Of a stretch of 64,000 nt of DNA, positions 14,624 to 21,813 are shown piece after piece. A program made the position numbers and the translations under genes. The notes beneath the pieces were generated by a model, which was given only the letters and a program-made list of their open reading frames with translations, had not been told where the DNA came from and made no database searches. Location: positions 1 to 64,000 of the IMG/VR virus record IMGVR_UViG_3300025438_000009; one strand, 5' to 3'. The DNA comes from a virus. Each line of letters starts with the position of its first letter. The stretch's first letter is position 1.

Positions 14624-14848
14624 ATGGAAGATAACGCAGGACAGGACACTCCTCTCTCCTCTGAAGGCTTCGAGGACGTAACAAGTATTCCCTTGTGGAT
14701 TGATACGGACGGGGCTCCTATTACTAAAGAGCAACATCAGAAGATGGTAAAGAACTTAAAGGTCGGTCCTATTCCTCTGGACATCGTTGTTACAGAGAAT
14801 GAATTGGACGGGGACGCCGAAGTTGAACCGAAAGTAGAGTACTTCTAA
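14624..14848 (+). CDS. Hypothetical acidic protein, 74 residues
   Basis: A 74-residue acidic protein starting 2 nt after the preceding stop. No recognised domain. Confidence 0.62.
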   Translation: MEDNAGQDTPLSSEGFEDVTSIPLWIDTDGAPITKEQHQKMVKNLKVGPIPLDIVVTENELDGDAEVEPKVEYF

Positions 14849-14913
14849 CTCGTGAATATCGTACTAAGCCGTATGGGCCTGCGTGGATTCGTTTTAATTG
14901 GTATTCTAGGCGC

Positions 14914-15075
14914 ATGGCACCTACAGAAAAAAAGACTTCAGAACCTGTCCTAGCGGACCGTATCGTGGGAACCCTGAATCGGCTGTTTGCTACTGTTCTG
15001 GGTGATACAGTATTAGGTATGTATGGCACACGCAACCGAATCGGCAGTGGGGAAAGAACCCTTGGGACTCCGTAA
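14914..15075 (+). CDS. Possible small protein, 53 residues
   Basis: A frame from ATG 14914 (MAPTEKKTSEPVLADRIVGT, hydrophobic middle). It overlaps the following gene if that gene starts at 15023. If the next gene starts at 15113, both fit without overlap. A competing 33-residue frame starts at GTG 14853. Coding is uncertain. Confidence 0.38.
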   Translation: MAPTEKKTSEPVLADRIVGTLNRLFATVLGDTVLGMYGTRNRIGSGERTLGTP

Positions 15076-15376
15076 CTGGATACAAGCGCGTGTTGAGCGT
15101 AAAGAGCAGAAGATGTTTGAACGCTTCGTTGAAAAGTTTGTAGACGGAGACGCTGACTTCTGGCTGTGGCATATCTCTGAGCGTGTTGAATGGAACACAC
15201 TACGGGGAATGTGGGGCGTCCTGGTTACATCAATGGATGACCTAGTCATAAACGTAGGAGAAAGAGTCGTGCTGAAATCTGGCAGAGGCGGAGAACAAGA
15301 ATACGCTTTCATTAGAGAAGCTCATGTCGGCGGACGGGCAAAAGTTTATTATCTGTTGCATATGGAAAAGGCGTAG
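15023..15376 (+). CDS. Hypothetical protein, up to 117 residues
   Basis: The frame is open from ATG 15023, but ATG 15113 (MFERFVEKFVDGDADFWLWH) is also plausible and avoids overlap with the 53-residue frame upstream. The C-terminal half is beta-rich (LVINVGERVVLKSGRGGEQE..YAFIREAHVGGRAKVYYLLH). Function unknown. Confidence 0.58.
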   Translation: MAHATESAVGKEPLGLRNWIQARVERKEQKMFERFVEKFVDGDADFWLWHISERVEWNTLRGMWGVLVTSMDDLVINVGERVVLKSGRGGEQEYAFIREAHVGGRAKVYYLLHMEKA

Positions 15377-15388
15377 GGGGGATTGGTT

Positions 15389-16000
15389 GTGCGTATATAC
15401 ATGGAAGTAGACGGAGTAATCAATGCTCTGCAAGCTCCTAACCTGTGGGGTCCTAAAACATTTGATTCCATAGACTTTGGCGGGTACACATTTGTGTGGT
15501 CAACGGAAGCGGTAGCGTCTTTAGAGGCTATGTGTTCTAGGGATGACGTAGAGATTGTGTGGCTAACAACATGGTCAAGCAACATTAATGTTCTTGCTCG
15601 TCTTTTAGGATTCGGACATGTCTTTGCAGAAGCAAGAGTCATAGAAGAAATAGAGATGTGGTCAACACCTTTCGAAAAAGCTGATGCACTCCTACGGGAC
15701 CTGGAAGAAAATCCTCTGTCGGGTGGCTGGATGTGGTTAGATAGTGTTTCGGATGACGTGATGCAGTCAACAGAATACGTGGAACGGATGGTCATGGAAA
15801 ACGGATACGTTCCCCCCATATCGGATGTTGTCGGAATTAGCCCTTCGATGGTGAAATATATGTCAAAACGGATACGAGAAGATTTAGTGAGAAAAACTCC
15901 AAGACTGCCAGATGGTCGGTGGAACTTTGAAAAAATTATGCGTGAGATAAAGGAAGCTGAAGATGTGGATGGACAGGAATTAGGAAAGGGGGAAGAGTAA
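15389..16000 (+). CDS. HAD-like domain protein with altered motif I
   Basis: A 203-residue protein. The N-terminus YMEVDGVINA aligns with HAD motif I (DxDGVL), and VEIVWLTTWSSN fits motif II as in the HAD domain of RNA-repair (Swiss Army Knife) proteins. WMWLDSVSDD could be the acidic motif IV. The first, nucleophilic Asp is Glu here, so phosphatase activity is doubtful. The C-terminal third (ISPSMVKYMSKRIREDL) is basic and helical. GGGGGG lies ahead of GTG 15389; TTG 15383 is an alternative. Confidence 0.65.
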   Translation: MRIYMEVDGVINALQAPNLWGPKTFDSIDFGGYTFVWSTEAVASLEAMCSRDDVEIVWLTTWSSNINVLARLLGFGHVFAEARVIEEIEMWSTPFEKADALLRDLEENPLSGGWMWLDSVSDDVMQSTEYVERMVMENGYVPPISDVVGISPSMVKYMSKRIREDLVRKTPRLPDGRWNFEKIMREIKEAEDVDGQELGKGEE

Positions 16001-16101
16001 TGGATGGATTAAGTTTTGCTTTCGGATTTGTAACGGCAACGGCTGTTTTGTTGTTGGTGATTTTCGTAACGGCACTTGTGATGTACAAACGTAAAAAGTA
16101 A
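16000..16101 (+). CDS. Single-pass membrane microprotein, 33 residues
   Basis: ATG overlaps the previous stop (TAATG). One hydrophobic helix (FVTATAVLLLVIFVTALVMY) is followed by a basic YKRKK tail, predicting Nout-Cin orientation. The holin-like size is suggestive, but it is far from the endolysin. A terminator follows. Confidence 0.6.
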   Translation: MDGLSFAFGFVTATAVLLLVIFVTALVMYKRKK

Positions 16102-16112
16102 GGGTACCCTTA

Positions 16113-16131
16113 CTTGACAAGAAGTGTCAAG
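16113..16131 (+). repeat. Perfect 7-bp inverted repeat
   Basis: CTTGACA-AGAAG-TGTCAAG just upstream of the terminator stem; it may be part of the terminator or an operator. Confidence 0.5.
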
Positions 16132-16167
16132 GGCTGGTGAAGCTGTCAAGTTTCACTGGCCCTTTTC
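16131..16167 (+). terminator. Rho-independent terminator
   Basis: GGGCTGGTGAA pairs with TTCACTGGCCC (two G-U pairs), followed by TTTT. Closes the 13.3-16.1 kb operon. Confidence 0.75.
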
Positions 16168-16189
16168 GCTACCCTGGGAGGAGTTTTCA

Positions 16190-16420
16190 ACTAATCCTAT
16201 TGAAGAACTAATCCTACTAACGGTACTAATCCTATTGATTTTCGCATACTAATGTAGACTAATCGTACTAATCCTATTGAGCACTAATGTGGACTAATGT
16301 AGACTAAAGCATCTAATCTTATTAACTTTTACTATATACACGTGCACACATATCGCGTAATTAGGAAAGTTAATAGGATTAGTAGGATTAGTCTGTATTA
16401 GTAGGATTAGTAGGATTAGT
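16190..16420. repeat. Inverted iteron array, candidate replication origin or partition site
   Basis: Four perfect ACTAATCCTA copies lie on the left (16190, 16207, 16225, 16267), with variants ACTAATGTAG/GTGG/CGTA between them (16248, 16258, 16283, 16293). Four perfect inverse copies TAGGATTAGT lie on the right (16374, 16383, 16402, 16411). The inner arms 16313-16329 and 16366-16382 are complementary at 16 of 17 positions around an AT-rich 36-nt centre. No gene is seen across 16102-16498. This resembles an iteron origin, a centromere-like site or a cluster of regulator sites. Confidence 0.85.
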
Positions 16421-16498
16421 GTGTTAGGGTGGTTGAAACAGGTTTTGAAGTATACCAGTAGTATATTAGAAATGGTTTCCTGAGGATAGGAGAAGGAC

Positions 16499-16960
16499 AT
16501 GGAATTAGTGAATCCATACAGTGACGAAGCACTCGAAATGTACCGGAAAGGCAAACTGAACAAAAAGAAAGACAGGACAGTTTGTGTGTGCGGACACCCA
16601 ATGTCGTACCACGGAAGAGTCGGAAACATTGGAGTATGTACTCCGGCTAAAGGTCGGTGTCGCTGTATGAAAAGCAGAGCAATCCTCAAAACAACTAATC
16701 TTCGGAAGTTCATGTACACCACAGAAGGTGTCGGAGTAGCGCACGCTTTAGGAAAAGCAATCGCTGCGTGCAGAGCCGACGACGTAGAAATGTACTGGCA
16801 GACAGAAACCGGGAAAATCAACTGTGACATGTGCCTCACCGAACTGCTCGAACCAATCCCTGTGGCAGTCAATGTTTCTTTTGATATGCCATCGAATATG
16901 TCAACCGGAGTAGACAAGATTATTTGCATGGGTTGCTACACGTCATGGATTTCGGAGTAG
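16499..16960 (+). CDS. Cys-rich zinc-binding protein, paralogue A
   Basis: A 153-residue protein. The N-terminal CVCGHPMSYHGRVGNIGVC..RCRC cluster and the C-terminal NCDMCLTELL..IICMGCYTSW cluster each could bind zinc. The next gene starts with the same CxCGHPxxxH design, so the two are paralogues. AGGAGAAGG precedes the ATG. It is the first gene after the iteron array. Function unknown. Confidence 0.72.
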   Translation: MELVNPYSDEALEMYRKGKLNKKKDRTVCVCGHPMSYHGRVGNIGVCTPAKGRCRCMKSRAILKTTNLRKFMYTTEGVGVAHALGKAIAACRADDVEMYWQTETGKINCDMCLTELLEPIPVAVNVSFDMPSNMSTGVDKIICMGCYTSWISE

Positions 16961-17331
16961 AAATTTGTGCGTGCGGTCATCCCGTCTACAAACATGACCT
17001 AGCAGACACCGAGTATGCGCGGTGCCGAGGGAGCAGTACCCTATGCCGATGTGAAGGCTGGGTTAGAAAAGTTGGGATTGGGTACGGGTCCATCAGTAAA
17101 TTCTTCCGCCGAAACTTCCGGGTAGAAGCTGATGGAGAATACTCAACCCTCAACCGTGCAGTCTTCAAATGTTTAGACTCAGGTCTCGACTTCGTATGGA
17201 CAATCGGAAAATGTGAATCTTGCGGAGGTGCAAGCAGTGAGAATGCTATGTACGGATACGCGAAGATGGAAAGTGGAAAACTAACGGTGGAGGTGGTGTG
17301 TGGAATCTGCAAACTTGAGCGAGGGGAATAG
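16945..17331 (+). CDS. Cys-rich zinc-binding protein, paralogue B
   Basis: A 128-residue protein starting within the end of paralogue A. ICACGHPVYKHDLADTEYARC..LCRCEGW is followed by KCESCGGAS and VCGICKLE, giving two putative zinc ribbons, in the same order as in the upstream gene. Probably arose by duplication. Function unknown. Confidence 0.7.
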   Translation: MDFGVEICACGHPVYKHDLADTEYARCRGSSTLCRCEGWVRKVGIGYGSISKFFRRNFRVEADGEYSTLNRAVFKCLDSGLDFVWTIGKCESCGGASSENAMYGYAKMESGKLTVEVVCGICKLERGE

Positions 17332-17611
17332 ATTCGCTTACGGCACCGCAGAACATCTTGCCTTTGAGATGGGACAAAAGTTTGGTGGAAAACTAGACTC
17401 TTTTACGGTGTCTTTTTGCTACGGAGCATTTGGAAGACCAGATTCGATATCAAACTATTTAGAAGCACTGCTAGTGAAGTACGGGTTTGCTGAAGCACAA
17501 CACGCTTCAAACTATTTAAACAGCTTCGAAACGATGCCCGAACTAATGCCCAGCACTCGAGAGCAAATAACACTCATGAACCTAGACTTTGAAGTAAATG
17601 AAAATGACTGA
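17300..17611 (+). CDS. Hypothetical protein, 103 residues
   Basis: GTG start inside the end of the previous gene, preceded by GGTGGAGGTGG. The product is soluble with aromatic clusters (SFCYGAFGRPDSISNYLEAL). No recognised family. Confidence 0.6.
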   Translation: MESANLSEGNRFAYGTAEHLAFEMGQKFGGKLDSFTVSFCYGAFGRPDSISNYLEALLVKYGFAEAQHASNYLNSFETMPELMPSTREQITLMNLDFEVNEND

Positions 17612-17807
17612 GTGGGAACAGTACATGAAAGATATCTCATCCGATTTGCCAAGTCCGACTGTCGAGCTGTATGATTTACATACCACGGCAAATAGGCTGA
17701 TGTTCCTTGGTGCAAAGAGAACAACAGTTGATGAGCTACTCCATAAAACAAAATACACCCTCAGATATTTAGAAGGGTCAAGCTCAGTTCAGGTATCATT
17801 ATGTTAG
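17604..17807 (+). CDS. Hypothetical protein, 67 residues
   Basis: Starts at ATG 17604 (ATG 17598 is also possible), overlapping the previous stop. Mostly helical with no motif recognised; part of the same overlapping operon. Confidence 0.58.
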   Translation: MTEWEQYMKDISSDLPSPTVELYDLHTTANRLMFLGAKRTTVDELLHKTKYTLRYLEGSSSVQVSLC

Positions 17808-18295
17808 GGAAAGAAAGAAACATGGAGATGGCACTAATGGAGAAGTTTAACTTCGTACCAACAGTAAACGTAAAAACTGATGGATTTACTGCTGAAGTAA
17901 TCGGAATGTACGAAATGCCATACCAGCGCGTCCTCGGGGCACTCAACACACCACACGGGCCAGCACAAATGGTAGCGATGCTAGACATCTTCAAACTCGC
18001 ACTCGTTGACCAGAAGCAAGTTGTTGACCTCGAGCTGATGTCCTTTAACGAAATGGCAGAACTGTTGGGACAGTGGACTTTCAAAAGCACCATGGCAGAA
18101 GGGGACAAAGAAGATAAAGTCAATGACGGCATTGACCCAGAAAAAATTATTGCCATGCTTGCTGACCCGAACACACCTCTTGATGACGTGATGGAAGAAC
18201 TGAATCTTCAACTCGAAGGACACGACACTGAGTCCAAGTCTGAGTCTAGAAAACGGAGGAGCTTCTTTGGTTTCTTCAAAAAAAACCGCGACTAA
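17801..18295 (+). CDS. Hypothetical protein, 164 residues
   Basis: A 164-residue protein with an N-terminal conserved-looking domain (GFTAEVIGMYEMPYQRVLGA..VDLELMSFNEMAELLGQWTF), an acidic middle and a basic end (SESRKRRSFFGFFKKNR) that might bind membrane or nucleic acid. The start may be at ATG 17801 or 17822. Not recognised. Confidence 0.66.
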   Translation: MLGKERNMEMALMEKFNFVPTVNVKTDGFTAEVIGMYEMPYQRVLGALNTPHGPAQMVAMLDIFKLALVDQKQVVDLELMSFNEMAELLGQWTFKSTMAEGDKEDKVNDGIDPEKIIAMLADPNTPLDDVMEELNLQLEGHDTESKSESRKRRSFFGFFKKNRD

Positions 18296-18305
18296 AGTAA
18301 TTAAA

Positions 18306-18446
18306 ATGTCCGTCTCATGCGGATGGTGCATGACAGGCTTTTGCGAAACTTGCCTCCCTGCGCTAACCTATGAGGGGAGGACGTGGCTGTGCGGATGCGA
18401 AAGGTGTGGCGGTGGCTCTACAGAATTATTCGATTCGGGAGATTGA
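18306..18446 (+). CDS. Zinc-ribbon microprotein, 46 residues
   Basis: A 46-residue frame with seven cysteines in CGWC, CETC, CGCERC pattern, so it probably folds around one or two zinc ions. It overlaps the 5' part of the Mom-like gene in another frame. Its rich cysteine spacing argues for genuine coding. Confidence 0.52.
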   Translation: MSVSCGWCMTGFCETCLPALTYEGRTWLCGCERCGGGSTELFDSGD

Positions 18447-19059
18447 TACCCCCACGGCAACCAAAATGGTCGTCGAGAATCATTATCTACACAGACGCGC
18501 ACCCTCGATGTTTACTTACGGTCTCTTCTCCGAATCAGGAAATTTAATTGGTTGTGTCATCTACGGGAAACCCGCGTCCCACTCCCTCTGCAAAGGAGTG
18601 TGTGGACCTGAAGAAGCCGGGAACGTTATCGAACTGACCAGGCTGTGGATTGCAGACGTCACACCCAAGAACGCAGAATCATACCTAATCGGGCAGACAC
18701 TACGGATGCTCCCCGAAGACAAAGACATTATTGTTTCCTATGCCGAAATGGGTGTCGGACACGTCGGTGTTGTCTACCAAGCAACAAACTGGTTATACAC
18801 CGGAATGTCAGACAAGCATGTCGAGTGGAGACTAGACGGCAATACAGGCTCCCACTCTCGCCACCTCTTCGACGAACACGGCGGAGTCAACGGTGCCAAA
18901 GCTTTCTACGGTGCACGGTTAGAGAGACACGAACGTCCAAGGAAACACAGATACGTAATGTTCCGTGGCAACAAATGGCGTAAAAAAGAACTGTTAGCTA
19001 AGCTACGCTACGAAGTGCAACCGTACCCTAAAACTGGTGTGGATTCCGCAACACAATAA
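18412..19059 (+). CDS. Mom-like DNA modification protein (GNAT fold)
   Basis: A 215-residue protein from GTG 18412 (GTG 18406 possible). The core MVVENHYLHRRAPSMFTYGL, then GCVIYGKPAS, NVIELTRLWIADVTPKNAES, and YAEMGVGHVGVVYQATNWLY matches the Mom family. In phage Mu, Mom carbamoylmethylates adenine so that DNA resists host restriction. The same role is likely here. The end of the gene is convergent with, and overlaps, the gene at 19028. Confidence 0.84.
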   Translation: MALQNYSIREIDTPTATKMVVENHYLHRRAPSMFTYGLFSESGNLIGCVIYGKPASHSLCKGVCGPEEAGNVIELTRLWIADVTPKNAESYLIGQTLRMLPEDKDIIVSYAEMGVGHVGVVYQATNWLYTGMSDKHVEWRLDGNTGSHSRHLFDEHGGVNGAKAFYGARLERHERPRKHRYVMFRGNKWRKKELLAKLRYEVQPYPKTGVDSATQ

Positions 19060-19759
19060 ACCCATCACGGATGTCAGTGATATGACCGTTGGCTTTGTAC
19101 TGGGACATCTTCGGGCCAACGTCGGGAAGGTACTCCCCCTCGGGAGTATCCTCGCCTTGCCATACGGGAACTAACGTTGTGCCCACAGGGAGATAGTCAA
19201 ACTTTAAGTCACCAGGTCTGAGATGAACTTCGATGACACGGTCACCAACCATCTCAACGTTGAAAAAGGGAACTTCGAAAGTGTCAAGAAACTCCAACTC
19301 CAACGGCAACTCGTGGGGAGCAGGAGTTGCTCGAGTAGAAAGTCTGGTCCAACTTTTAAACTTAGTTAAGTTCGAGTGAGAATAGTGAGAGCCCAACCAC
19401 ACAGAATTGACCCTCCACGAACCATCCTCATACTGTTGATAGTCAATGGAGTAGTGCCCCCCCGAAAGCCACTCACACCAAAAGTATCCAGGCCCAACAG
19501 TGGCATGATGAGTAAAGTCTTCGTAGTCTTTAGTGTCGTACTGAAACTGCTCGGCACCAACACCCATCCCATACAGATTGTATGTTGGGCGTGATATGTA
19601 CAAACCCGAGTGTGGTGGAGGTACAGCAGCTGGACCAGCTGTAAGACCTTGACGCAAAGCAACCTCTAACTTATTGAAAACCCAACGGTAAGACTTACCG
19701 GAAAACATGTCCCAAGCCTGGTAGTCTTCATGAACAAGAGGTGGAAGCTTACTATTCAT
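19028..19759 (-). CDS. Conserved phage protein, possibly ATP-grasp-like
   Basis: A 243-residue protein. LPPLVHEDYQAWDMFSGKSY, then FNKLEVALRQGLTAGPAAVP, YISRPTYNLYGMGVG and PGYFWCEWLSGGHYSIDY are patterns I recall from widely distributed phage proteins; a distant ATP-grasp relation is possible. It is oriented opposite to its neighbours, with thioredoxin diverging from it. Function unknown. Confidence 0.7.
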   Translation of the reverse strand: MNSKLPPLVHEDYQAWDMFSGKSYRWVFNKLEVALRQGLTAGPAAVPPPHSGLYISRPTYNLYGMGVGAEQFQYDTKDYEDFTHHATVGPGYFWCEWLSGGHYSIDYQQYEDGSWRVNSVWLGSHYSHSNLTKFKSWTRLSTRATPAPHELPLELEFLDTFEVPFFNVEMVGDRVIEVHLRPGDLKFDYLPVGTTLVPVWQGEDTPEGEYLPDVGPKMSQYKANGHITDIRDGFIVLRNPHQF

Positions 19760-19786
19760 CGTACTTTAATTGTAAAGGAGATATCG

Positions 19787-20116
19787 ATGTTGAGAGATGT
19801 AACAGATAGCACATTCGAAGACGAAGTCCTCGGGAGCAAAGGTGTTGTTCTTGTTGATATTTGGGCAGAGTGGTGTGGACCATGTAAACGGATGACCCCA
19901 GTTCTGAGTTCACTCTCCTACCAGTTCGGAGACAAGTTGCTTGTCGCCAAAGTTGATGCCGACACCAACCCAGCAACCATGGACTTGCTAAATGTAAAAG
20001 GCATTCCGACAATGATTCTCTATGTTCGCGGTGAACCAATTAAAAAATTTGTTGGTGTGCAACCTCGGCACGCTATTGAAATGGTTATCTCCGAGCATGT
20101 CATCATGAATCTCTAG
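19787..20116 (+). CDS. trxA: Thioredoxin
   Basis: A 109-residue thioredoxin with an intact WCGPC active site in VDIWAEWCGPCKRMTPVL (about residues 27-44), and the cis-Pro loop GIPTMILY. AAAGGAG precedes ATG 19787. It can supply electrons to the class I RNR encoded at 6.7-11.2 kb and would be the natural partner of the CxxC tail peptide at 11114. Confidence 0.95.
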   Translation: MLRDVTDSTFEDEVLGSKGVVLVDIWAEWCGPCKRMTPVLSSLSYQFGDKLLVAKVDADTNPATMDLLNVKGIPTMILYVRGEPIKKFVGVQPRHAIEMVISEHVIMNL

Positions 20117-20133
20117 TATACCAAAAAACGGAA

Positions 20134-20162
20134 TGAACTCACCTGAAATTTGGTGTTATACT
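20134..20162 (+). promoter_or_regulatory. Promoter with dyad
   Basis: TATACT at 20157-20162. AGTATACCAAA at 20116 and TTTGG-TGT-TATACT form an interrupted inverted repeat around the -35 region, which may be an operator. Confidence 0.5.
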
Positions 20163-20229
20163 AAAACAGGAAAATGGCGAGAAAAGGTCCCCGACTCTCT
20201 CCTCGTGCCAAATATTCGTCCGGAGGAAT

Positions 20230-21102
20230 ATGTCCAACGAGCTTGACAAGAATCACATACCTGATATGGTATACGACTCTGCCCCTCGGGACTTCCGGCC
20301 TGACCTTTCACTTTATGGTCTTGAGGAGGTTGACCGTGGTGTTTGTGAAGATTCATATGAGAATCGCTCTGTCCTTCGTGTCAACCGTCTTAACTGGCAA
20401 ATTGTCTATGATGAGAACGGCGAGGCAACGGGTAACATTTTGGTACTCTCACCCGAGATGGCATCTCGTCTTTCTGAACGGCGTGCCGAGGACCGTAAAA
20501 CAATTCTTGTTGACCCACGGAACTATGACTCCGATTATCTAACCGAGGAGGGGCTTCTCCTTGAGGAGACGGCTGACTCTCTTGCTCCTCTCTGGGTTGT
20601 CGCAGCAACCAGGACCTGGCTTCGTATCCGCCATTCGAGGGAGAACGGTAACCCGAAGGCGATGCCCATCCAGCAGGGCCCACCTCAACGGTGCAGGTTT
20701 ATCAAATCTGATAACACCCGTTGTCTGTTGTGGACAGCAAACCGTGTCACGGATGACGGCCTGTGTATGAAGCACCTTGGCACACGGAACAACAATATAA
20801 CGGGTGCTGTTGCACGTGCACGAGCTCGCGCCTACCAAGCAGCCCCGATTGCTGTTGAGATTCTTGAGCAGTTGATGGAATCCGCTGAGAGCGAACCTGT
20901 CAAACTGAAAGCAGCGACGGAGATACTTGACCGTGCTGGTGTGCGGGGTGGTATTGAGATAGAAGCAAGGATTGATATGACCGTCCGTCCTGCATCTGCC
21001 TTGATTGCTGAACGGCTTGCCCGTTTACGCCCCCAAGCTGAAAACATTCTTGAGATTGAGGAACGTAAAGAAACTGTACAAGTAGAAACGGATGAACAAT
21101 GA
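20230..21102 (+). CDS. Probable terminase small subunit-like DNA-binding protein
   Basis: A 290-residue protein. The middle has a possible zinc motif (RCRFIKSDNTRCLLW..DDGLCMKHL). The last 110 residues (AVARARARAYQAAPIAVEIL, then KLKAATEILDRAGVRGGIEI) resemble the helical core of phage terminase small subunits. It lies 17 kb from the large subunit, so the role is tentative. GGAGG precedes the ATG. The last codons (EERKETV) contain a copy of the 17-bp dyad element. Confidence 0.6.
   Translation: MSNELDKNHIPDMVYDSAPRDFRPDLSLYGLEEVDRGVCEDSYENRSVLRVNRLNWQIVYDENGEATGNILVLSPEMASRLSERRAEDRKTILVDPRNYDSDYLTEEGLLLEETADSLAPLWVVAATRTWLRIRHSRENGNPKAMPIQQGPPQRCRFIKSDNTRCLLWTANRVTDDGLCMKHLGTRNNNITGAVARARARAYQAAPIAVEILEQLMESAESEPVKLKAATEILDRAGVRGGIEIEARIDMTVRPASALIAERLARLRPQAENILEIEERKETVQVETDEQ
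21061..21080 (+). repeat. 17-bp dyad element, copy 1
   Basis: GAACGTAAAGAAACTGTACA, inside the 3' end of the gene at 20230. Confidence 0.7.
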
Positions 21103-21272
21103 ACGAAGAAATATCCCGCGAAGCAAAAGAACTAGCGGATAACATTTCAAACGATATCAAAAATGCATCAACTCGCATTGAGCACATCCGTTTGACACAG
21201 CTCGCTTTAGAAGCTGAAAGACTTTCAAAGAAAATAGACGGCTTCCTACTTGACGGCGAGCCTCCCAGCTGA
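21099..21272 (+). CDS. Hypothetical coiled-coil protein, 57 residues
   Basis: ATG overlaps the previous stop (ATGA). The product is almost fully helical with heptad-like spacing (AKELADNISNDIKNASTRIE then LALEAERLSKKIDGFL). Possibly a partner of the upstream terminase-like protein. Confidence 0.62.
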   Translation: MNEEISREAKELADNISNDIKNASTRIEHIRLTQLALEAERLSKKIDGFLLDGEPPS

Positions 21273-21278
21273 TATGCT
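21250..21278 (+). promoter_or_regulatory. Sigma70-like promoter
   Basis: TTGACG, 17-nt spacer, TATGCT, ahead of the gene at 21313. Confidence 0.6.
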
Positions 21279-21312
21279 CTAAACAACTGACCGCTAACCA
21301 CAACGGACACAC

Positions 21313-21564
21313 ATGACAAATTACAACCCCTACAAAAGCGATACCCCCGTTGTGTATTCGGATTCACCCCTCAAGGAGTACGACGGGGGAAGAACAGTGG
21401 CGTGCCGGAATGACGTCTGCTCTGCTTACGGAAAGACAATCTTCCGGATTGTTCTTATTAAGAAGTCTGTTTATCATGACACCCAGTACTGGACATGCAC
21501 TCGGTGCGGGAGCCAACACATAACTGAGACGGAGACAGCATGGGAAACTACCCCGAAGGCGTAA
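21313..21564 (+). CDS. Zinc-ribbon protein, 83 residues
   Basis: An 83-residue protein with CRNDVCSAYG and WTCTRCGSQH clusters forming a probable zinc ribbon. Overlaps the next start. Function unknown. Confidence 0.68.
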   Translation: MTNYNPYKSDTPVVYSDSPLKEYDGGRTVACRNDVCSAYGKTIFRIVLIKKSVYHDTQYWTCTRCGSQHITETETAWETTPKA

Positions 21565-21782
21565 CGGGTCTCGAGTACGAGATTGCTGGCCCGACCGGAG
21601 AACGAACCGGCGAGCACGAAGACTATTGCCGTAACGAAGACTGCGCCCTGTTTGAAGAATACAAGGACCAAGAAGGAACGGAAACCTGGTACGGAAGCGA
21701 CGGACTGTTCCGTTGGAAATGTGAACGGTGCCACCTTGAGCACGAAATGGAAATCCCCGAATACGAAGAGTACGACCTTTAG
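21540..21782 (+). CDS. Zinc-ribbon protein with YPEGVTG motif, paralogue A
   Basis: An 80-residue acidic protein: NYPEGVTGLEYEIAGP, then YCRNEDCALF and WKCERCHLEHE, a four-cysteine zinc ribbon. The gene at 24202 has the same start and layout, so the two are paralogues. Function unknown. Confidence 0.7.
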   Translation: MGNYPEGVTGLEYEIAGPTGERTGEHEDYCRNEDCALFEEYKDQEGTETWYGSDGLFRWKCERCHLEHEMEIPEYEEYDL

Positions 21783-21813
21783 TACACACCACCCGGCGTG
21801 ATACACTTACTTC

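Noticed and set aside
14853-14954. 33-codon frame from GTG 14853 with a hydrophobic stretch
   Set aside because: Competes with the 53-codon frame at 14914, has a weak start context, and cannot be supported over it.
16190-16420. The iteron array as a rho-independent terminator or as an IS end
   Set aside because: It has many short repeats with an AT-rich centre, no T-tract, no transposase gene nearby and no target duplication.
20174-20542. A 122-codon frame starting MARKGPRLSPRAKYSSGG upstream of and overlapping the terminase-like gene
   Set aside because: After about 20 residues it overlaps the better supported gene at 20230 in another frame, and its later sequence has no protein-like pattern. 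The first residues look plausible, so a short leader peptide or a frameshift remains possible.
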